The notes below the pieces were generated by a model. That model was not told where the DNA came from and made no database searches. It saw only the letters and a program-made list of their open reading frames with translations. The position numbers and the translations under genes were made by a program. A stretch of DNA of 26,691 nucleotides, taken from positions 1-26,691 of the forward strand of contig CAXRJA010000033.1 in assembly GCA_964230965.1 (NCBI GenBank), written 5' to 3'. The stretch is from UBA8290 sp964230965 (lineage in GTDB: Bacteria > Bacillota_I > Bacilli_A > Acholeplasmatales > Acholeplasmataceae). Positions 20,943 through 26,691 of this stretch are shown here, piece by piece. Numbering within the stretch: the first letter of the stretch is position 1; each line of letters starts with the position of its first letter.

Positions 20943-22352
20943 TTAACCAATAGACCCTTCCATCTCTAATTTAATGAGTTGGTTAAGTTCAATTGCATAT
21001 TCCATTGGAAGTTCTTTTGCGAAAGGTTCAATGAAGCCCATCACAATCATTTCTGTTGCTTCTTCCTCTGATAAACCACGGCTCATTAAATAAAAGAGTT
21101 GGTCTTCGCTGATTTTAGACACTGTTGCTTCATGCTCTAAAAAGACATCGCTATTTCTTACACTGTTGTAAGGAATCGTATCTGAATAAGACATATCATC
21201 TAAAATGATGGTGTCACATTCTACATGTGCTTTAGCGCCTTTTGCTTTTTTACCAAAGTCAACTTTACCACGATAATTAACCTTACCACCACCACGTGAA
21301 ATGGACTTAGACACGATGGTAGATGTTGTATTAGGTGCAACATGAATCATTTTAGCACCGGTGTCTTGATGTTGATCTTTTCCTGCAAATGCGATTGAAA
21401 TCGTGGTTCCTTTTGCATAAGGCTCAAGCAAGACACATGAAGGATATTTCATGTTAACATTCGATCCAATATTACCATCAATCCACTCCATATGTCCATT
21501 TTCATAGACATAGGCACGCTTTGTTACGAGGTTAATAACATTTGAAGACCAGTTTTGAATCGTTGTATAACGACATGTTGCATCTTTTTTAACTACGATT
21601 TCAACAATCGCAGCATGTAAAGAATCTTTGGTATACGTTGGAGCGGTACACCCTTCAACATAATTAACATAAGCGCCTTCTTCAACAATTATTAAAGTAC
21701 GTTCAAATTGACCCATCTGATCACTATTTATTCTAAAATATGATTGAAGCGGTTTTGGAACATGAACACCTTTAGGCACATAAATAAATGAACCCCCACT
21801 CCATACAGCTGTATTGAGTGCTGCATATTTATTGTCATCATAAGGAATCATTTTCCCAAAATATTCTTTCACAAGTTCAGGATATTCTCTTAAAGCGGTA
21901 TCTGTATCTACATAAATCACCCCAAGATCTTCTAATTCTTTCATCGTGTTATGATAGACAACTTCTGATTCAAATTGTGTTGAAACACCCGCTAAATACT
22001 TACGTTCAGCCTCTGGAATACCAAGTTTTTCAAAGGTATCTTTGATTTCTTCAGGAACATCATCCCAAGATGTTTCAGCTCGCTCACTAGATTTAATAAA
22101 ATACGTAAATTCATCAAAATCAATAAAAGATAAGTTAGGTCCCCAAGTTGGATTAGGGACTGAAGCAAATTGTTGATAAGCTTTTACTCGAATGTCAGTC
22201 ATCCAAGATGGTTCTTGTTTATATTCTGAAATCTTTCTAACTACTTCTTCACTAATTCCCTTTGGTATTGAGTAAAAAGGTGTTGTTTCTGTTTTAAAGC
22301 CAAATTGATAATCACCAACAATAGCATCTATTTTCTTCTTGTTATCGTCCAT
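20943..22352 (-). CDS. sufB: Fe-S cluster assembly scaffold SufB
   Basis: Part of the SufBCD scaffold that builds Fe-S clusters. From ATG 22352 (MDDNKKKIDAIVGDYQFGF, behind AAGGAGGAAACAC) the product has 469 residues; an upstream in-frame ATG at 22412 lies inside sufU and is rejected. Family motifs: YVPKGVHVPKPLQSYFRIN, EGCTAPTY, NWSSNVINLVTKRA, SISRGGGKVNYRG, then HEATVSKISEDQLFYLMSRG. The start overlaps the sufU end by 11 bases. Last gene of sufCDSUB. Confidence 0.97.
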   Translation of the reverse strand: MDDNKKKIDAIVGDYQFGFKTETTPFYSIPKGISEEVVRKISEYKQEPSWMTDIRVKAYQQFASVPNPTWGPNLSFIDFDEFTYFIKSSERAETSWDDVPEEIKDTFEKLGIPEAERKYLAGVSTQFESEVVYHNTMKELEDLGVIYVDTDTALREYPELVKEYFGKMIPYDDNKYAALNTAVWSGGSFIYVPKGVHVPKPLQSYFRINSDQMGQFERTLIIVEEGAYVNYVEGCTAPTYTKDSLHAAIVEIVVKKDATCRYTTIQNWSSNVINLVTKRAYVYENGHMEWIDGNIGSNVNMKYPSCVLLEPYAKGTTISIAFAGKDQHQDTGAKMIHVAPNTTSTIVSKSISRGGGKVNYRGKVDFGKKAKGAKAHVECDTIILDDMSYSDTIPYNSVRNSDVFLEHEATVSKISEDQLFYLMSRGLSEEEATEMIVMGFIEPFAKELPMEYAIELNQLIKLEMEGSIG

Positions 22353-22782
22353 GTGTTTCCTCCTTAATTGATTGAAGTCCTTTTTCAACAGCTTTCCAAG
22401 ATAATGTCGCACATTTAATTCTTGCTGGGAATTGACTCACGCCTGAAAATGCGATTGCATCTTTGAATAATATATCTGTATTGTATGGCATCCCTTTTAT
22501 TAGTTCGTAAAATTCTGAAATAATTTGAATACCTTCTTGAATCGAATGTTTTTCTAAAGCAACCGACATGATACTTGCGCTTGCACAACATATCGAACAT
22601 CCGCTACCTTCATGAAGAACCTTTTTGATATTACCATTTTCGGTAAATAACTGAATCGTTATTTCATCTCCACATGTTGGATTATTTAAATGAATCATGA
22701 GTGCATTTGAATCTGAAATAAGACCTTTATTTCTAGGGTACTTATAATGATCCATAATAACTTGTCGGTATAAATCTTGCAT
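22342..22782 (-). CDS. sufU: SufU, sulfur acceptor for SufS
   Basis: Zinc-dependent sulfurtransferase that takes persulfide from SufS. 146 residues. Zinc ligands seen: Cys37 and Asp39 (NPTCGDE), Cys62 (GSGCSICCAS) and Cys124 (RIKCATLSWKA). This matches Bacillus SufU rather than IscU. AAGGAG overlaps the sufS stop and precedes the ATG by two to three bases. An additional Cys66 follows Cys65 (CC), unusual but near a variable loop. Confidence 0.96.
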   Translation of the reverse strand: MQDLYRQVIMDHYKYPRNKGLISDSNALMIHLNNPTCGDEITIQLFTENGNIKKVLHEGSGCSICCASASIMSVALEKHSIQEGIQIISEFYELIKGMPYNTDILFKDAIAFSGVSQFPARIKCATLSWKAVEKGLQSIKEETHGR

Positions 22783-22790
22783 ATTACTCC

Positions 22791-23990
22791 TTAGGTTCTG
22801 AAAAACTGATATGTTGCATCTAAAACATCGAGCAATTTATCAATATCACCTGTATCATTGTAAATTTGAAATGATACACGAATAGTTGCGGATGTTTTTA
22901 GTCGTTTTTGTAATAATTTTGCACAATGATGCCCTGTTCTAACTGCAATGTTATTTTCTGATAAAAAGGACTGAACATCATGTGCATGCACATCTTGTAT
23001 ATTAAATGTTACAATCCCAATATCACTTTTTGGATTATAGACATTGATATAGGATCTTTCTTTGAGTGCTCCTAATAAATATTGTTGAAGTTTTTTTGAG
23101 TGGTTCAATATTGTGTCATGACCAACTTCTAATATGTAATTAAGTGCTGGTGCAAGTCCAATCACCTCTGCAATGGGTGGTGTTCCAGCTTCTAATCTCT
23201 CTGGCAAATCCAAGTATGTATGCGTATGTAACTCTACCTCATCCGCCATGCCACCGCCAACCTCAAATGGCACGAGTTGATTTAATACATCATATCTTCC
23301 GTATAATACGCCAACACCGGTTGGACCATAACATTTGTGTCCAGAAAACGCTAAAAAGTCACATCCCAAATCTTTGACGTTGATGGATATGTGTGGTGCT
23401 GCCTGTGCAGCATCCACAATAACAATTGCACCTATTTCATGTGCTTTTTTTATGATTGGTTTTAAATCTGTAATATACCCCATGACATTAGAAACATAGG
23501 TTAATACAATGACTTTTGTACTTGTTGATATTTGGTTGATGACGTTCGTTGTATGAATCCTTAAGTCTTCATCCAAATCTACATATGATAAAGTTGCACC
23601 AGTAGCTAATGCAACTCTTTGAAAAGGAAGTATCGATGCGTTATGCTCAAGTTCAGAGCTAAGAATCTCATCGCCTTTTTTAAGTATTTTTTCAAAATGA
23701 TAGGCAAGCATATTCATGCTTTGAGTGGTTCCTTTTGTAAAGATGATTTCTTCTTTTTTCTCTGCACCAATGTATTTGGCAACAACGTCTCTTGAAGCTT
23801 CATATGCATGGGTTGTTTCAATCCCTATTGCATACGCACCACGACTGATATTCGCGCCAGAAGTCTCAAAGTAGTTGACCATGCTTTGAATACTATCATC
23901 GATTTTAAGCGATGAAGCTGCAGAATCTAAATAGATGAGTGATGGATTTTTTTCGATTGCCTTAAATTTGTTTTTAAGTACTTGATTCAT
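22791..23990 (-). CDS. sufS: Cysteine desulfurase SufS
   Basis: PLP enzyme that releases sulfur from cysteine as protein persulfide. Lys219 in FSGHKCYGPTG binds PLP; Cys356 in VRTGHHCAK carries the persulfide; SELEHNASILPFQ and DAAQAAPH are family motifs. 399 residues, normal for group II desulfurases. The ATG overlaps the sufD stop (TAATG) and is preceded by AAAGGA inside sufD. Confidence 0.97.
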   Translation of the reverse strand: MNQVLKNKFKAIEKNPSLIYLDSAASSLKIDDSIQSMVNYFETSGANISRGAYAIGIETTHAYEASRDVVAKYIGAEKKEEIIFTKGTTQSMNMLAYHFEKILKKGDEILSSELEHNASILPFQRVALATGATLSYVDLDEDLRIHTTNVINQISTSTKVIVLTYVSNVMGYITDLKPIIKKAHEIGAIVIVDAAQAAPHISINVKDLGCDFLAFSGHKCYGPTGVGVLYGRYDVLNQLVPFEVGGGMADEVELHTHTYLDLPERLEAGTPPIAEVIGLAPALNYILEVGHDTILNHSKKLQQYLLGALKERSYINVYNPKSDIGIVTFNIQDVHAHDVQSFLSENNIAVRTGHHCAKLLQKRLKTSATIRVSFQIYNDTGDIDKLLDVLDATYQFFRT

Positions 23991-24832
23991 TATATCCTTT
24001 CGTAAATCGTTTGTTCTAATCTTTCCACGAGTGATTGATCGTTGATTTCATCTAAAATAGGTTTAATATAACCTTTAATAATTAATTTCTCAGCTTCTAT
24101 TTTTGTAAGACCACGACTTTGAAGATAATATAATTGTTGATCTTCTATTTTACCTACAGTTGCACCATGTCCTGCTTTAACGTCATATTCATCAATAAGT
24201 AAAATAGGATTGACGTCTACCATAGAAAAATCAGATAAAATAATTCCTTTGAGTGTTTGGAATGCATTTGCTTGTTTCATGCCTTTTTCTATTTTTTCTA
24301 CACCATTTAATGTTACACGACCATATCCATTAGATATACCTACATTATACATGTCACCATAAGAATACGGTGCATAATGTGTTAAGTGTACATCTATCGT
24401 TTGTTGTTGTTGATCATTGGATACGGCAATCGCATTCACCATGGCGCGTGCATTTTGCCCATTTAAATTTACTTTGAGATTTACATCTAATGTTTGTGAT
24501 AAAAATCCAGAGATCACGTGAACATGCGCATCCTCTGATACATTTACTGTTTGATTAATTGCTATTTTTGTTATTTTTTCTTCTGAAATCAACACATATT
24601 TAATATGACTGTTTGGTTGAATATCTAGTGATAAATCTACTTGATTTTGATGATTAGATAGTGGCTCAAATTCAACAATGAAGGTAAGATCACAGTTGGA
24701 TTCAACATGAAAGTGATTTTGAATATTTTCTGATAACTTTATGTGAATTGGCAATTCTAAAATTGTATTTTTGGGTACCGTGAATGTATGATCTTTTAGC
24801 CAAGGTTGATAATTATCTAAAAATTGAATCAT
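23990..24832 (-). CDS. sufD: SufD, shortened form
   Basis: Paralogue of SufB and partner in the SufBC2D scaffold. The conserved C-terminal part is clear: VDVNPILLIDEYDVKAGHGA, then KIEDQQLYYLQSRGLTKIEA. The protein has 280 residues, against about 430 in Bacillus; the missing part is at the N-terminus and in the early beta-helix. No sign of frameshift: start (ATGA overlap with sufC) and stop are both coupled to neighbours, so this is a real short form. The His of AGHGA, linked to cluster assembly, is kept. Confidence 0.92.
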   Translation of the reverse strand: MIQFLDNYQPWLKDHTFTVPKNTILELPIHIKLSENIQNHFHVESNCDLTFIVEFEPLSNHQNQVDLSLDIQPNSHIKYVLISEEKITKIAINQTVNVSEDAHVHVISGFLSQTLDVNLKVNLNGQNARAMVNAIAVSNDQQQQTIDVHLTHYAPYSYGDMYNVGISNGYGRVTLNGVEKIEKGMKQANAFQTLKGIILSDFSMVDVNPILLIDEYDVKAGHGATVGKIEDQQLYYLQSRGLTKIEAEKLIIKGYIKPILDEINDQSLVERLEQTIYERI

Positions 24833-25605
24833 TGAGTTGCCTCTTGGTCATCAAAATCAATTCCTAATTCTTCTTTAACCCATTCATATCCTGATTGATC
24901 AATTTTTTCAATCAACTCTTGTCCGCCGGTTAATACAATCTTACCATCTATCATAATGTGTACATGGGTTGGTTTAATATAATCCAATATGCGTTGGTAA
25001 TGTGTAATTAATATCACACCAAACTGATCTTGCTTGATCATTTCTGAAACACTATGTCCAACAATTCTTAATGCATCGACATCCAAACCTGAATCGATTT
25101 CATCTAAAATGGCAAATTTAGGTTTCAACATTTTTAATTGTAAAATTTCATTACGTTTTCTTTCTCCACCAGAAAATCCTTCGTTTAAATATCTATGAGC
25201 TAAATCTTCACGCATTTTTAAATCTTTGATCGCGCCTTCATATGACATTGCAAAATCGATCAAATTGACATCTTTACCAGTTGTTGCACGCATTGCTTGT
25301 CTCATAAAATCACTATTGGTTACACCTGGTACTTCTGCTGGATATTGCATCGCTAAAAATAAACCTGCACGTGCACGCTCATCGACTTCCATCTCAAGTA
25401 CATTTTCACCATCAAGAGTGACAGTACCTTCTATAACTTCATATTTTGGATTTCCCATAAGAGCACTTGCAAGCGTTGACTTCCCTGTACCATTTGGACC
25501 CATAATTGCATGAATCTCTCCAGATTGTACGTTAAGATCAACCCTTTTTAAAATGGCTTTTTCTTCCACATTTACTTGTAAGTTTTTAATCATTAATTCT
25601 GCCAT
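24829..25605 (-). CDS. sufC: SufC, ATPase of the Suf scaffold
   Basis: ABC-type ATPase that drives SufBCD rearrangement. Walker A is GPNGTGKSTL (from residue 36), the signature is FSGGERKRNEI, Walker B KFAILDEIDSGLDVDAL, H-loop ILITHYQR. 258 residues is typical. The ATG follows AAGGAGGCTATC. First gene of the operon. Confidence 0.97.
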   Translation of the reverse strand: MAELMIKNLQVNVEEKAILKRVDLNVQSGEIHAIMGPNGTGKSTLASALMGNPKYEVIEGTVTLDGENVLEMEVDERARAGLFLAMQYPAEVPGVTNSDFMRQAMRATTGKDVNLIDFAMSYEGAIKDLKMREDLAHRYLNEGFSGGERKRNEILQLKMLKPKFAILDEIDSGLDVDALRIVGHSVSEMIKQDQFGVILITHYQRILDYIKPTHVHIMIDGKIVLTGGQELIEKIDQSGYEWVKEELGIDFDDQEATQ

Positions 25606-25629
25606 GATAGCCTCCTTTTGTTCTCATTA

Positions 25630-25658
25630 ATTATATTATAAAATGGCTATTTTTTAAA
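25630..25658 (-). promoter_or_regulatory. Promoter of the suf operon
   Basis: Minus-strand TTTAAA (25658-25653), 17-base spacer, TATAAT (25635-25630); an overlapping TATAAT lies at 25640-25635. The 137-base gap to the next gene holds this and a divergent promoter. No operator was recognised. Confidence 0.55.
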
Positions 25659-25684
25659 CATTTATGCTAAGTCTAGACTGTGAA

Positions 25685-25713
25685 ATGACATCTATGTTTA
25701 AGTATGGTATGAT
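25685..25713 (+). promoter_or_regulatory. Promoter of the membrane-protein gene
   Basis: ATGACA (25685-25690), 17-base spacer, TATGAT (25708-25713) with TGG before it (extended -10). AAGGA follows at 25733-25737. Confidence 0.65.
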
Positions 25714-25742
25714 GTTAATGTAACGTTTATTTAAGGATAATT

Positions 25743-26666
25743 ATGGTCGATAAATCAAAATCAAAACTCATTTTATTAGAGTATACAATACTTACATATT
25801 TCATATTGTTTTTCTTAAACTTAATCTATGTCAATATTATGGTTACACGGCCTGATACACTTTATTTATCAGATGTCATGTTGTGGATACATTTGTTTTT
25901 TATGATCAGTGGATATATTTACATTAAATATTTCCAAAGACTTAAAGATGTTCAATTTGTTGTATCCATATACCGATATGTATTATTAATGATGTTAATG
26001 TTACATATTGTTTATTTTATTAGTGTTTATTTACAATCTTTTTTATTGATAGATGAAACACTCATCATTATTAGAGACAAGATACTAAGAGGTAATCCTG
26101 CACTCATATTAGATTTCTCTAATGTTAATTATACGACGTTATCCTATGTCACTGGGTTACTTCAAGGTATTAATTCACCACTCATTTTGCTTTTTCTAAC
26201 ACTTTGGACAACGCGTTTGTATTACACCGCAAATCGTATTCAACAAGTTGAAGAGATTCCTAAAAAATACGATCATTTTTTATTTCCTTTTGCAATCCCT
26301 GTTTTTTGGTTTTTGTTAGTTATTTCAAGTTTCTTATCTATTAATTTGTTAACCGTACGCTATGACGCTTTACAATCTCTTGAAATGTTTATTAGTATAA
26401 TATTCTTTAGTGTCTCTCTCATTGGATTTTTGGTGAGTTATGCTTGGTATAAAAGAAAGAACATGCCATCAAAACCTTCTCAAATGACTGCTTTACATCG
26501 GTTTTTAGCATTGTTATTGTTGCCGTTAATCATACTATCTGTATTACTTTTAACGTATCACATACTTACAAGTTTTCAGACATATCGTATATATTCTGTT
26601 TCGGTATCCATTGGGATTATTTTAATATTAGGACTTTTACACTTAAGATTAAAAAGACTTGATTAA
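25743..26666 (+). CDS. Uncharacterised multi-pass membrane protein
   Basis: 307 residues, not recognised. About eight hydrophobic segments can be drawn: roughly residues 10-32, 45-62, 75-98, 133-158, 181-205, 214-240, 255-275 and 283-302. The N-terminus begins with a basic MVDKSKSKL and the C-terminus ends basic (RLKRLD), with a lysine-rich loop KRKNMPSKPSQ near 245. There is no cleavable signal, conserved polar motif or ATPase partner. Codon and base use are like the neighbours. It is a single-gene unit with its own promoter and terminator; transporter or envelope protein are both possible. Confidence 0.8.
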   Translation: MVDKSKSKLILLEYTILTYFILFFLNLIYVNIMVTRPDTLYLSDVMLWIHLFFMISGYIYIKYFQRLKDVQFVVSIYRYVLLMMLMLHIVYFISVYLQSFLLIDETLIIIRDKILRGNPALILDFSNVNYTTLSYVTGLLQGINSPLILLFLTLWTTRLYYTANRIQQVEEIPKKYDHFLFPFAIPVFWFLLVISSFLSINLLTVRYDALQSLEMFISIIFFSVSLIGFLVSYAWYKRKNMPSKPSQMTALHRFLALLLLPLIILSVLLLTYHILTSFQTYRIYSVSVSIGIILILGLLHLRLKRLD

Positions 26667-26691
26667 AAAAACACCGATTAGGTGTTTTTTT
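26665..26691 (+). terminator. Terminator of the membrane-protein gene
   Basis: AAAAAAACACC (26665-26675) pairs with GGTGTTTTTTT (26681-26691) around GATTA; it runs to the window edge. Confidence 0.85.

Noticed and set aside
1..26691. CRISPR arrays, insertion sequences, prophage or tRNA genes
   Set aside because: No spaced direct repeats, transposase or phage genes, or tRNA-like cloverleafs were seen; gene content is core housekeeping.

Overview
The window is low-GC, densely packed DNA that looks like a chromosome segment of a low-GC Firmicutes/Tenericutes bacterium, most likely an Acholeplasma-like mollicute. TAA, TAG and TGA all act as stops and Trp is encoded by TGG, so this is not a UGA=Trp mycoplasma. 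The order rpsP-khpA-rimM-trmD-rplS, the sufCDSUB cluster and the pair free-Met-sulfoxide reductase/rpsD are typical Firmicutes arrangements. The species call is inference. No tRNA, rRNA, CRISPR array, insertion sequence or prophage was seen, and no gene-free stretch exceeds about 210 bases.

Layout. 1-2545 (minus): gap, then ung and a folC cut by the window edge. 2706-3750: a CYTH-domain protein (plus) facing Spx (minus). 3956-6716 (plus): pepF-trpS. 6741-9804 (minus): a ccpA homologue broken by one in-frame TAG, then tyrS and a lipid kinase. 9914-12013 (minus): the rpsP operon, with rplS also having its own promoter and a structured L19-type leader. 12092-12322: ylbG-like gene. 12445-13023 (plus): def, overlapping tail to tail an orphan gene that follows an SpoU methyltransferase gene (minus). 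14572-15792 (plus): free-methionine-(R)-sulfoxide reductase, then rpsD with a long structured leader. 15833-18585 (minus): pgk, an XRE/cupin regulator, an unusual HPr-like gene and tpiA, tightly coupled. 18655-20877 (minus): a PucR-type HTH gene, an MsmX/UgpC-type sugar ABC ATPase, and a possible ComK-like gene. 20943-25605 (minus): sufC-sufD-sufS-sufU-sufB. 25743-26666 (plus): an orphan multi-pass membrane protein.

How the genes connect. A carbon-control theme runs through the window: glycolytic genes (gap, tpiA, pgk), an HPr-like protein that keeps the Ser46-type regulatory serine but lacks the Arg-Pro after the active-site His, a sugar ABC ATPase with a cre-like box in its promoter, and the CcpA homologue that would read such boxes, with a cre-like box over its own -35. 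That CcpA gene carries an otherwise isolated amber codon, which is the most notable anomaly here. A second theme is compact regulation: terminators overlapping promoters or coding sequence, many ATGA/TAATG start-stop overlaps, and candidate autoregulatory leaders on rplS and rpsD.
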